Below, piece by piece: positions 44,813 to 54,905 of a stretch of DNA of 64,000 nt (the first letter of the stretch is position 1; each line of letters begins with the position of its first letter). The position numbers and the translations under genes are program-made. The stretch lies in contig OX421963.1 of the NCBI GenBank assembly GCA_949128115.1, positions 81,725,602-81,789,601 on the forward strand. The letters are read 5' to 3'. The notes below the pieces were generated by a model. That model was not told the DNA's origin. It was given only the letters and a program-made list of their open reading frames with translations, and did not search any database. This stretch comes from Anaspis maculata (lineage: Eukaryota > Arthropoda > Insecta > Coleoptera > Scraptiidae).

Positions 44813-45667
44813 ATACTACTTGGAAACTACTGGCAATTTCAGTAGTTTCCAAGTAGTTTTTTTCTGTAGTTTTCAGTAGTATTTTTCCGTACGGGTTGAA
44901 TCGAAACAATGATCAATTACAATTGAAATGAAATTACAGTGGAAAGTCCTCTCTAGGCCAACTAATTTTAGAAAAAACACAGTCAACTTTTTTTCTGATA
45001 AGTACCTAGACGAAAATATATATTTTTTTGGTAACAACTTCAGTCTTTTGAAGATATTTCAAGAACGGCTCAAGATGTTTGATTCAAGTTGACGACGACT
45101 TCATGACCATGAAATCAGAATTATTTATAGCGATTTGCATGTCTTCACCTATTTTGGTTCTCGAGGTACAATAAATGTTTAACTTTTTATTTTTATTTCA
45201 CCCTGTATATGCCGCCGGCATAGTTCGTCTTGATGACTTCAAGTTTCAACCAAAAGAGAGTGGATCAAACAACACCTCTACAAAGTGGCACTCCGCCATC
45301 ATAAAACTCAAGGTCCATGCATACCAGTCTTCAGCATCGAGCATCTGGACTATTTTTATTTTCTTGTGTTTTGACGAAGAAGGAGATGACTGAAGATGAA
45401 ATGTGTAGGGACCTTTCTTGTAGACAATAAAATTTCCAACAATTTTTTCTCAAAAACTTTCTTCCCAAGTGCTATTGTTCATGAGATATACGCGAAAAAC
45501 TGACCCTCAAGTTCTTCTCGAGGCCACAACGGCCGAAGCTCACACCGGATTCTTGAGGACTTTTACTATGTTGAACTACATGCTTAACTGAGCTTATATA
45601 CAAAAATCCGGCTAGTTATCATTTTTGTTCGCTATTTGCGATTTAAACAGCTAAAATTCCTGGACTA

Positions 45668-46463
45668 CAACATAAAATCGCACTTATTGTTGTGGAGCAC
45701 GTGCATTTTGACACTTCGATGCGGCATTGCCGAATGGTCAAAAGGGTGCAGGGGGAATCAGACTGACAGGTCCAAATTTCGCTCTTATGTCTCCAAGATG
45801 TGACATTTTGTTTTTTGAGAGCCGTGCAGCGTTGCCACGTGTAGCGGCTGGAGTGTGTCGCGCTTATGGGCTGTCGCGGTAACTGCCCGTCACCTGTTGT
45901 CTCTGCGGTGCGGTCACTTTGACGTTTCGATGACGTGTGACATTTTCAAGAATTTTCGCAATATTGCGATTTCTCTTGCAGTTCTTAGTTTGCAGAAGTG
46001 AAATAAACAAAAATAGCGCTTTAATGATAGAATAATAGACCAAGTGAAAGTGAGCAGCTGCAGCAATATAAATCAGTGGTAAAAGGGTGAATGTTTGGAT
46101 TTGCGCCGAAAAAGCGCCACCTAGTGTCAATGGGGGGGATCGAGCTGGTAAACAACACACAAGAAGTGGAGGATCAGCTGTTTTCCTCCTGCTCCTGTAA
46201 GCGAAAGTTGAATTGAGAAGTCCAAAGTCTCTCTTTTCCCACTTCCAGCGTCGAAAAGCATGACGTAGGATGTGGGTTTTGTTTATCCACAGCCACAGCG
46301 TACCAAAATAGTGCCAGTGACCAAGTGCTTGCAGCAACAACTTTTTTTATACCTTAGATTTAAAAAACCAGGTGAGAATTTGGGCTGCATCTTTCCATTG
46401 GGCTCATTCAAATTGTGGAATTTTGCAGGTCGCCTCCGAGAGTGGTCAGTGATCGATCCCGTA
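45668..46463 (+). other. upstream region and 5' UTR of TMEM135-like exon A
   Basis: A possible small intron in the leader lies at 46372-46428 (donor CAG/GTGAGA, acceptor TTTTGCAG/G), 36 bp before the ATG. No TATA box is evident. Nothing else is recognised. Confidence 0.4.
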
Positions 46464-46628
46464 ATGACCCAGGTTTTGAGTAAACTCGTCGTCCCTGCCA
46501 CTGGGACGATCCCGGCCAGTTGCATGGAATATGTGCACCCGTGGACGGACAGCTGTCTTCAGGCCATGTGTGGGCTCTATTTGTACGCCATATTCGACTC
46601 CTTCCGGGTGTATGGTACTGTTTACATG
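46464..46628 (+). CDS. TMEM135-like protein, first coding exon A (55 codons)
   Basis: Begins MTQVLSKLVVPATGTIPASC and ends FRVYGTVYM at a splice donor (GTCAGT), phase 0. The motif C-M-E-Y-V-H-P-W-T-D-S-C, followed by a hydrophobic segment and a YGTVY block, matches the cysteine-rich N-terminus of TMEM135 (CYEIGHTWNPSC followed by RIYAPLYL in human). TMEM135 is a multi-pass membrane protein of peroxisomes and mitochondria linked to lipid metabolism and mitochondrial dynamics. The remaining exons are not recognisable in this window. A paralogous exon with the same start and splice position lies 5.4 kb downstream at 51992. Family assignment is from motif memory; I am fairly but not fully sure. 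Confidence 0.65.
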
Positions 46629-48322
46629 GTCAGTTCTGGAATTTAAATTTTGAAAAATTCATTAGGATATGTTGATAACATTGCACTTTGGATTTGCTTT
46701 ACTGACTAAAATAGGGCAAATAGCTGCAGCAATTATTATTGAAGAGAAAGTGAATGGTGGTTACATAATATCGTAAATGAAGAGCAATTTACTTGCTCTC
46801 CTTAAACCTTGAACTAACATCCATTCAAGTCATTAAAAAACAATGGGTATATTTTAATGTCTTTTATCCAATAATGTTTTCTAGAGGTACCTATAGGTGG
46901 GTACCTGTTCTATACTTGAGCCAAGATTAAAAAAAGTCATTTTGTTTATGCTAAGCTAAAAATGTCATGAGTATTATAATGATTACTGGGAACTGGGTTT
47001 TAGTTTTTGTAAAGAAAATAGGTACCTATAGGTCCTATCTAAATTCTGAAGAAAATAGTGTTTATTTGTGTCAAAGTATTAGGAAAGTGGATCATTGATT
47101 ATAAATTGAATGCAGCAATAATAGATTATTGGTTTGGCTTTGGCTTATCATTTTTCTAATTGGGTTTTTCAATTCAAGGAAGAATTTAAAGACTGTTACC
47201 TACAGTTTTTCAGATAAGTTATTACTTATCATTGTCAATATGCCATTGTCCTTCATGTCATCAAGGAATAAAGTGCTCTAGAAAAATGAAGAATAGATGG
47301 TATAACATTACTGAATGCCTTTTCAATAGAAAATACCAGGTAGAGGACCAGGAACTTTTAACTTTATAGAACTGAGGGCCAGTTTTTGCCATCTCCAACC
47401 AGTCTTATCTACTAAGTAGAAGGTAGAAGTTGAATGGCATGGACGTAATTATTGGAACAATCGTTTTTTACTTTATGGCATAATCCACGATGACCTTCAA
47501 GTTGAAATTATTGACCGAGACTACTGAGAGTGGGAAAACTAGCCCTGAAACTCCTGAGAGTATATTGCTAGAAGTATAACATTTCCTCTGATTGTTGCTG
47601 GACATGCATATCATCCAGCGTATTATAAAAATATCCTGTGACAGCTGCGTACTTTTTGGCGTCTGTCATTCATCACGGCCGACTTGGTTTTCGAAAAAAG
47701 TAAAAAAATAGCAAATATCGTGAAAGTTTCGGTACTCTTAGTAAAAATGAAAGAGGATAAAAAAGCTATCATAAAATCGCAACTTTTTGAATTGGGATAT
47801 TGGTCCTTGACTTAATTATCATGGTGTCAAGTTTCATCTCTTAGTTTTGGAAAGAAGGCTGCTACAATTGTCTTGAGCAAACTGAAAATGGGATTTTTTT
47901 TCAGTTTTTAATTTTTGGTTGGTAGCACTGCCACACAATTGGAAAACAAAAATGCAGACATAAGACAGTTGAAAAAGCTGAACACAAAAATGCAAAAAAT
48001 GTAGGGTGTTCCATTTAAAAAAAATGACCTTCCATTAATCCCGTCAAAATGGGACACCTGTATAGCTGAAAATAATTTTAGGTCATAGGTCTCATCAAGC
48101 CATATAAATTTTCTCTTCACATATTTTTTTCTATCTTGAACGGTACACTATGGGATAATTACGCTAGGATGGACCACCCTGTGCAGGTGACTCTTGAATC
48201 GCGAAATCACGGTTTTCATAAAAACCGCCTGCAAATGAATTCTATGGGAACTACACAAGAGTCTTACATCGCATTGGTTGGGAACGTCTAGAACCTTTTG
48301 CAATTGTGTTTAGAGAAAAATA
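46629..48322. other. no gene recognised; probable intron
   Basis: AT-rich sequence that would be intronic for exon A. GTACCTATAG-type motifs lie near 46890-47030. A GTGTTCCATTTAAAAAAAAT / GGGACACCTG pair near 48004-48060 resembles transposon ends. Confidence 0.4.
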
Positions 48323-50540
48323 TACAGGTCCAAGAGTGATCTGAAAAATTTCAGTGATCGATGGAGCGTCAGAAAACAATGAGAACAAGCCCAAACCAAA
48401 AACCATATATCAAAAATGCATATTAACGGAGGGTAATTATTGACGACCACTACTTCTCGATTTCAGCCACCAACTTTTCACGGTAGGTAGACACCACCAC
48501 AACATCACTTTCGTCGACCGTAGTTTCCTGGGGAAACCACTATTTCCACTGTAAAATGCTCCTTCTTTCCATTACTTACCCACCAATGTCCTACGACGTA
48601 AGTACAGGCAAGAAGGAAGCGTCCTACATAGCTGTTTAAGTGGTTGCCTAACTCTTAGAAAATGCTAGTCGAGAAGTAGTGGTCGTCAATAATTACCTTA
48701 ACGGAGATATAGCCCGTCGAAGTTGAAGATAGAAAACTGGAATTCTTGACAGAGAAATAGCTGTCAAATGTGTCTGGATGATGAGGGAATGCATTATGAA
48801 AATCTGTAATAAACTACTTAACAACTGGAATGACAGTATCGAAAAATTTTGCCTTTTTCAAAATGACGTAACTTTGGATTGACACAACAACCGATTTTGA
48901 ATTTGTTTTCACAATTTTTTCAGATCCATCTTTTGGCAATCCATCCCATTGACGAGATTAGGTTTTTGAATTCAATTACTTCTTTTACAGGGTGGAATGT
49001 AAAACATTGCAAAACTGTGCTAAATTCGACCGATCCTTGTTTCTGTGATCTTTTTTTCGATTTCTAATGAATTATTCATGAAGCCTGATGTCTAATCTCG
49101 AAACGGTTTTTGAATTTTTCAGATCAGAAGTCCAACAATGACGATATGATTTTTTTACTTGCCCGACCCACCACCCAACGAGGAGGGGAAGTATTGTGAA
49201 AGCGCTAAAAATTGTTCTCGCGATTTCGACGGATATATCCGTTTTTAGGTCTCCTTTGACGATTAAGACCATTTCAAACGTGTAGATATCGACACGGTTT
49301 AGGTTTTCCGACGGTAGTTTTTTCAAAATGGAATTTGCACATTCCATGAATTTGAATAAACTGCAGTGCAAACTTCGACATGCGATGAGCCCCACGAAAT
49401 ATCCATTTTAGGTGCAGACATGCTGGGAATAAAAGTTTGAGAAAAAATTGAATCAATTTTCTGAAGAAAATTTTTCTGAAAATCGGATCCACTGTTTTCG
49501 AGTTTTCCTCTCTGAAAAAACTACAAATTTTCCAACTTTTTATCCCGTGAACAGATTTTGGTGGCTCGGGAAAGTAAAAAAAAATGATATCATAATTGTT
49601 GGACATCTGATCTGGAAAATTGAAAAACTGTTTCGAGATTAGACATAAGGCTTCATGAATAGTTCATTATTAGAATTCGAAAAAAAAATTTCCACCGAAA
49701 CGGGGATCGGTGGAACTCAGCACAATTTTGCACCTGTAAAGAAAGTAATTGAAATTGAAAATATCATCTCGTCAGTGGGATGGATTGCTGGAAGATGGAT
49801 CTAAAAAACTGTGAAAACAAATCCAAAATCGGTTGTGTCAATCCAAAGTTACGTCATTTTGAAAAAAGGCAAAATTTTCGATACCCTCATTCCAGTTGTT
49901 GAGCAGTTTAGTTTATGTCTGTCGTGTTACCAAGTTACTGATTCGAAATAAGATATGATAAAAAATGAAGCGTAGGTAAGTGTATTCAGTGTATTTGAGA
50001 TTCCAAACTCAAATATTTCCGAAACCACTGATCCGATGAAAATTTGACAAGTGAGTTCCTGCTTCTAAATTCAATGAGGATAATTATCAAAATTTAATTT
50101 CATTAAAATTGCGAGGTGATGCCTGCTATATGGCTCTAAGAGGCGCAATATTTATGTTTGCATGTTTGTTGTCTTTTGATATAAAAAAATCAAAAATCTG
50201 ATGATTTTTCAACAAGATCCAGTAGAGTCGAAAATATGGGGGTAAGATATCTTAGATATCCTAGACTCCCCAATATCTACGTCACTAGGATTTTTGTATG
50301 GAATTTACTTTAAGTGATCGACGGACACCTGTTTTAGGTTTATCTGCACAAGATTTGAGCAGAATCGGTCTGCCGGTTTAGGAGTTACTGGAAAAGAACG
50401 GTTTTCAACCTTCAACTTTGATGGGCTGTATCTCCGTTAGTATGCATTTTTGATAAATGGTTTTTTGGTTTGTTCTTATTGGTTTTTCATGTTCTATCGA
50501 TTCTATCAATTTTTTCAGATTAATCCTTGACCATCCTGTA
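48323..50540. mobile_element. foldback element FB4, 2.2-kb palindrome
   Basis: The ends are TACAGGTCCAAGAGTGATCT and, from the right, TACAGGATGGTCAAGGATTA. Matching blocks run inward: CAAACCAAAAACCATATATC, ATGCATATTAACGGAG, GGATTGACACAACAACCGAT, CAATCCATCCCATTGACGAG and the block around GAAGCCTGATGTCTAATCTC. The loop is about 49.2-49.56 kb. The left arm carries an extra 266-bp MITE (48432-48697) that the right arm lacks. There is no transposase; open frames here are arm mirror images. Confidence 0.85.
48432..48697. mobile_element. Mutator-like MITE, 266 bp, 9-bp duplication
   Basis: The termini start GGTAATTATTGACGACCACT and are exact inverted copies over 29 bp. The 9-bp sequence TTAACGGAG flanks it at 48423-48431 and 48698-48706. 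A 9-bp duplication is characteristic of the Mutator superfamily. The host arm reads through as TTAACGGAG once, exactly as the uninterrupted right arm of FB4 (CTCCGTTA at about 50430) requires. The interior is non-coding. Confidence 0.9.
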
Positions 50541-50593
50541 CATATTTTTGGTTCATGGTATCATGACACCCGGTATGGATACAGGGTGATTTA

Positions 50594-50965
50594 TTATAAA
50601 GGTGTTTCACTTTTTGTAGTCAATATTTTAGGAGATGGTAGACTCGATGGTAGAGCATCAAAAGACAAGTGGACTTTCTCGGAAAAATTTACATCAGAGA
50701 CGTTTATAACGGAGATGAATGCTTTCAAAGTTGAGTTTTGAAAATAGTTTTTGTTATAATTCCTAATTTAATTCCTGGATTTTGACCAAATTTGGTACAC
50801 AAAGTGTACCATATTGACTTTTGTCACATTTGTAAAATTTGTTGTTTTCTTATTTTAAATTTTTTATTCGTTTTTATTTATTTTCTTTTTTTGCGAAAGT
50901 TCTAATTTTTTGATGCTCTACCATCGCTTGAAATATTGACAAAAAAAGTGAAACACCCTCTATAA
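50594..50965. mobile_element. MITE with TTATA(A/G)AGG termini
   Basis: GGTGTTTCACTTTTTGTAGT at the left is matched by its complement at the right, with TCAATATTTTAGGAGATGGT and CCATCGCTTGAAATATTGA just inside. The TA at the ends suggests a Tc1/mariner-type MITE. It sits directly inside an ATACAGGGTGA motif. Confidence 0.7.
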
Positions 50966-51017
50966 CAAAACCTCAGAGTCAATTTGTGCAAATGGCTAGT
51001 TTTCAAGATACAGAATG

Positions 51018-51243
51018 TTTTTTTTTTCATTGGGTGTTTAGGGGCGCATCAAGCACCAGCTTATTAGCGCCCTTTTTTCTGTTACTTCCTTCGTTTCACC
51101 CTTTTTCCCTTGACATGACCGCTTGGTTAGTGCACGCCAAAGTATTAGAGAGCGTATAGAGAAAAACCACCTGCCCCGGCGGGATTTGAACTCCGGACCT
51201 CTGGGTTTGAAGCCAGAGACGGAGCCCACTAAGCTACCGCCAG
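51018..51243 (-). mobile_element. tRNA-derived SINE, second family
   Basis: On the minus strand the head has an A box (TAGCTTAGTGGG) and a B box (GGAGTTCAAATCC), then a body of about 150 bp, then an A-rich tail (T run at 51018-51029 on the plus strand). The end of the body (GCTTGATGCGCCCCTAAACA) resembles the end of the 54.6-kb SINE (GATGCGTCGTAAAACATT), so the two may use related LINE partners. No clear target duplication was found. Confidence 0.7.
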
Positions 51244-51991
51244 GATATACAGGGTGTTGAAGTTGGAGCTAAAAATTAGTTTTTTGTCAATACATACCGT
51301 GTTTTTCGAAAACCGCACCAGCCCTTATTTTTTTTCCAATGGAATAAATAGATCTGAATTTTTCATGGGGGGGGGGGGGATTTGACACCACTTTTTTTCG
51401 TTGACCATGAAGCTGCCTATGCACATCTTTCACCTGATTTCCAGTCGTTCGAGCCCTGCACGACAAAACGTCTTGGCTATTTCCATTTTCTCATACCCGG
51501 CAACCCATTTCCAACATGAAATTCAGGGAATAAACAAATCTCTTGTTCGAAACACAACGCAACACTTTGATTATCGTACACACACTATTAAAACTACCGT
51601 GAAACTAATCAATAAATGATTTATCATTGGTGTCATACCAGCACGTATTTCTAAGTGTTGAACTCGCTTAACAATGTTCAAAGATCAAATTTTGTAAAGC
51701 CTACCTGTACGGTGTTTGTGTTTTATAAAGAAATAATAGAATCAATCGTCACTTTACTAATAAATAAATATATTCTTTTTGCGCTTACCGTCATCAAGAC
51801 TCACATAATTACGCTTCATTTCTGTGGCTAATGTAAGAGAGGACAGAGGAGTAGTAGTTTCAAAAATCAACCAACAAGAGTGATAAATTTGCCTATAAGA
51901 TAAGTTGCCAGTAATGTATTGATGATACCTACGTTAGTGTAGAGTGACTTTTTTTTGTGCGCCGAATTGCAGTGACTTGGTGACTTTGAAA
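51244..51991. other. upstream region of TMEM135-like exon B
   Basis: Starts with an isolated ATACAGGGTGTTGAAG terminus. Contains a G12 run near 51368. No gene or promoter element is recognised. Confidence 0.4.
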
Positions 51992-52138
51992 ATGGTTCAA
52001 GTGCTAAGCAAATTTCAACCGCTGGAGTTTGAGTGTACCCAGATTCATTTTTGGGATGAAAGCTGCTTGTCTTTCGCGGCCTTAACGTACAGGGCTGCTG
52101 TGATAGCGTCTTTTAAAACGTATGCTGGTGTCCATTTG
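51992..52138 (+). CDS. TMEM135-like protein, first coding exon B (49 codons)
   Basis: Begins MVQVLSKFQPLEFEC and ends FKTYAGVHL at a splice donor (GTTAGT), phase 0. It shares with exon A the start M-x-Q-V-L-S-K, the motif C...H-x-W-x-x-SCL (here CTQIHFWDESCL), the hydrophobic segment, the Y-x-x-V block and the exact splice position. It is therefore a paralogue or an alternative first exon of the same transcription unit. It is six codons shorter in the linker after position 10. Downstream exons are not recognisable up to the end of the window. Confidence 0.65.
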
Positions 52139-53838
52139 GTTAGTATCCTATACCTAGAAATGTTCGACACATTTGAATCACCCTGTATAGTATATGAAAT
52201 TTATTACTTGCGAAATTGCCATTTTTCAGCTTTTCCGACACAATTATTATTATCTACCGACACTTACGTTTTCTTGTGCGTACGCTCTTTCCAAGCATTC
52301 AATCGTAAATAACTTCTTTCACTATCATTTGAAAGCAAAAATTATTCACGGAGCCCGGAATTTTGAATCGAGTCTCTTTCTTAAAGGGGGAAGATGTTGA
52401 ATTGTATGACTTCTCTCGTTTATTCGAACTCTCATTATATCAAAAAACGTAATGAATAGACTTTTCCCCATAAGTCTCACACTTTCACTTTTTCTATCAT
52501 TATTGTAGTACTAGAAAACTTTGAAATATTCAGAAACAATTTAATATTTTTGTAGCACAGCAATACAACAGGGAAACGCTTAGGGACTGTTGAAAAAGAA
52601 GATGGGATGGAAGGACTATTTTATATGTGTTGATTCTTATATGCTATATGTATTTAAAAAATAATACATATTATTATTTCATTTAGTACTTTTAGCAATT
52701 TCAACAATTTTCGATTAACTATAGGTATAAACGAAATTGCGATTTATTTGCATTTCCCATGCCCCGAGTAGGTGATGACGAACAAATGTCATAAGGAAAC
52801 ATGTTGCCTGCTTTGATTAATATCGAATAGTCGCTCTCAATTTTAATGTACGTAGTAATAAAATTGCACTTAGTTAATTACAGTGTAGGTAATAAAAATT
52901 AATTGAGAAGAATTTTGCACGAAACAAATAACTATTAGTATAGTATGTTCACTTGTACCGTGATTCTAGTCGGCTGTGAGATTTTGTTTTCAAGTTTCCA
53001 AATCTGAAATATAGAAAATCCCCAAAACTTTGCGGTTGGTTGCTCTGGCTTCATTTGGCGTTCGTCGTTCGGACCACTTTTGGAACACATTTTTCACGCA
53101 TTCCCTCTGCAGATAGACGGAATATTTTCGCGGGACGTGACGTCTGACGCTTTTTCCCATTTTATTGGAAAATGTAGTAATTTTTCGACCTGTTTTCAAT
53201 TTTCGTCAATGAACAAATAAATCAAAGCAGCTTTGACATTTGACAGGTGTCAAAAATATTTCTAACCTCTCGAAGCCGGTTCAACTTTAGGTTGATTTAA
53301 ACTGAAGAAATACTAGGCCTTCGTCCAAAAAAGGGGTCCCATGGAATCATCAATCCTTTCACCTCTTGCAGTCGAAAAACACGCCCAAGCATGAAGAACT
53401 ATTAGCAAGACAAGGAACACTCCAGCAGGCCTGCTGTTGCAGGAGGATTTACGTGTAAACAGTTGATTAAACCAAATTTCAAAAAACCCAGCCGCTCAAA
53501 GTTGCGTATTGGACCGAAATTCATGTGAGTAGCTCACGTTTTGGAGCTTCGCGGGGCGAGTTTTTGTCGGCCTTGAATAGCCGCCGTCAAGATGACTTGA
53601 ATTGAAGGCGGCCCGGTAGGGTTCTGGTGTCTAAATGACGGTAATACAGCTCTGCGCCCCTCTAGTTGCATTTCCACGTATGACAAGGTCAGTTTTCCAA
53701 GATTTTAATATCAATTTGATGAGAAATGTAACTTCATTTCTGAAGAGGTCAGTTTCACACCAGGTAAAAAGGCGGCAAGCCTACACTGCTAAAGTAGAAA
53801 AGCCCAGCCAACTAGAGTCACAGTACAAGTGAACCTAC
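52139..53838. other. no gene recognised
   Basis: AT-rich, probably intronic for exon B. A minus-strand frame at 52990-53199 is rich in Arg/Lys but matches nothing I know. Confidence 0.35.
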
Positions 53839-53840
53839 TA

Positions 53841-54221
53841 CAGCGTGTTCAACAATGATTGTCCTTGCCGCCTTTTGAAAATAGCGGTTGCAACTGGCCT
53901 GTGCCACTTCGATAATATTATTTTGAGATCCGTAGTAACGAAATTGATAGACGTCACGTCAAATTGACTGATATAAAATTTAAGGTTAACAGTGACGGCA
54001 TTAATGACTGGTCCAATCCCGTTTCGTCAGGTTGCTTGTTCACTATTTACCAGCAGTCACAGCCGTCACTGTTGACCGCAAATTTTATATTAGTCAGTTT
54101 GACGTGACGTGTATCAATTTCGTTACTACGGATCTCAAAATAACTTCACTGAAGCGGCACAGGCCAGTTGCGACCGCTATTTTCAAAAAGGCGGCGAGGA
54201 CAATCATTGTTGAACACGCTG
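53841..54221. mobile_element. 381-bp palindromic MITE, TA-flanked
   Basis: The ends CAGCGTGTTCAACAATGATT and its complement are flanked by TA at 53839-53840 and 54222-54223. The arms extend through GCCGCCTTTTGAAAATAGCG, GGCCTGTGCC and AACGAAATTGATA. A detached right terminus of the same family lies at 9751-9776. The interior is non-coding. Confidence 0.88.
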
Positions 54222-54303
54222 TATATTACAAAATTCAAACGGAATTGAGTTGAGCCGTTTTTGTGACATGATAATTTTAAAATTGTCAAGTTGACAGATG
54301 CAT

Positions 54304-54542
54304 GTAGTACAATTCAAAATGAAATGACATCTCGGGCGACTGACATTTGGCATTTGCGTTGAAAATAATATGTTTTTTCGGAATCTTGGTAGGTTTCGTA
54401 AGGTAAATTATCCTAAAACTGTCACGAATTGATGAAAAGCTTTCACTATCAACTCGATTTAACTTGAAAAAAAAAACGCTTTTTTCTCTAGCGCAAATGT
54501 CAAATTTCACAGCCGCCCGAAATGCCATTGAACTGTACTCTA
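54304..54542. mobile_element. MITE-like hairpin
   Basis: AGTACAATTCAAAATGAAAT with CTCGGGCGACTG on the left is imperfectly complementary to GCCGCCCGAAATGCC with GAACTGTACTC on the right. It ends just before the target duplication of the 54.56-kb SINE. Confidence 0.55.
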
Positions 54543-54559
54543 CATTCTGGCATAGTTAT

Positions 54560-54892
54560 TTTTTTTTTGTTGAATGTTTTACGACGCATCAACTACGAGG
54601 TCATTAGCGTCGACGGGACATTCAGTGGGTTTTTGGTACACGTTTCTATTACTTGAATTGCCTACTGTTAGCTATGTGAGGCCTCAGTGCTCTGATGACA
54701 CTCAATTCTGTAGTCAGAAATCCATTTTTTCTGTAACCGCTGTAGTCAGACAGGTGCAGATATGGCATAGTAAGGTCGGAACAATTTTTGGACAGCACAA
54801 AATATCCATGGACGAGGCGGAATTCGAACCCGCGCGGTGTGTCACGACTGGCTTGGCGTGCCAACACCCAGACCACTCGGCCACCGCCGCTC
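54560..54892 (-). mobile_element. full-length tRNA-Ser-like SINE with 13-bp duplication
   Basis: On the minus strand a tRNA-like head (A box TGGCCGAGTGG, B box GGTTCGAATTC) is followed by a body shared with the 6.6-kb copy and a 3' A run. CTGGCATAGTTAT flanks it exactly at 54547-54559 and 54893-54905. Length, A tail and duplication length all fit LINE-mediated insertion. Confidence 0.9.
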
Positions 54893-54905
54893 CTGGCATA
54901 GTTAT

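Larger units (their letters stand above)
42892..44895. mobile_element. innermost inverted-repeat element of FB3, GTAGT-rich
   Basis: The ends CCCGTACGGAAAAA and TTTTTCCGTACGGG are inverted copies. Both flanks carry the direct repeat TTGAATCGAAAC, consistent with a long target duplication. Both subterminal regions (about 42905-43250 and 44500-44885) are dense in AGTAGTT/AACTACT motifs, so nearly any two stretches can pair. The centre (about 43260-44470) is unique sequence with exon-like open frames. Confidence 0.75.
42654..45205. mobile_element. nested middle palindrome of FB3
   Basis: The ends are CAGGGTGACATAAAAATAAA and an imperfect complement, with TA on both sides (42652-42653 and 45206-45207). 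Inward blocks AAAATAGGTGAAGACATG and TCATGACCATGAAGTCGTCG have complements near 45150 and 45090. The terminus is the same CAGGGTG type as FB1 and FB2. Confidence 0.8.
42209..45665. mobile_element. foldback element FB3, outer palindrome (3.5 kb)
   Basis: The outer ends are GTCCAGGAATT and its complement, flanked by TA at 42207-42208 and 45666-45667. Arms of about 430 bp follow and contain AGCGAACAAAAATGATAACT, AAGTCCTCAAGAATCCGG and GTGAGCTTCGGCCGTTGTGG on the left, with complements on the right. Each arm keeps a related minus- or plus-strand frame (HPVYATGVVGIDGIKF on one arm, HPVYAAGIVRLDDFKF on the other). Two further palindromes are nested inside. Confidence 0.85.

Noticed and set aside
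54800..54890. tRNA-Ser gene
   Set aside because: It is the 5' head of a SINE bounded by 13-bp target duplications and a 3' A run.
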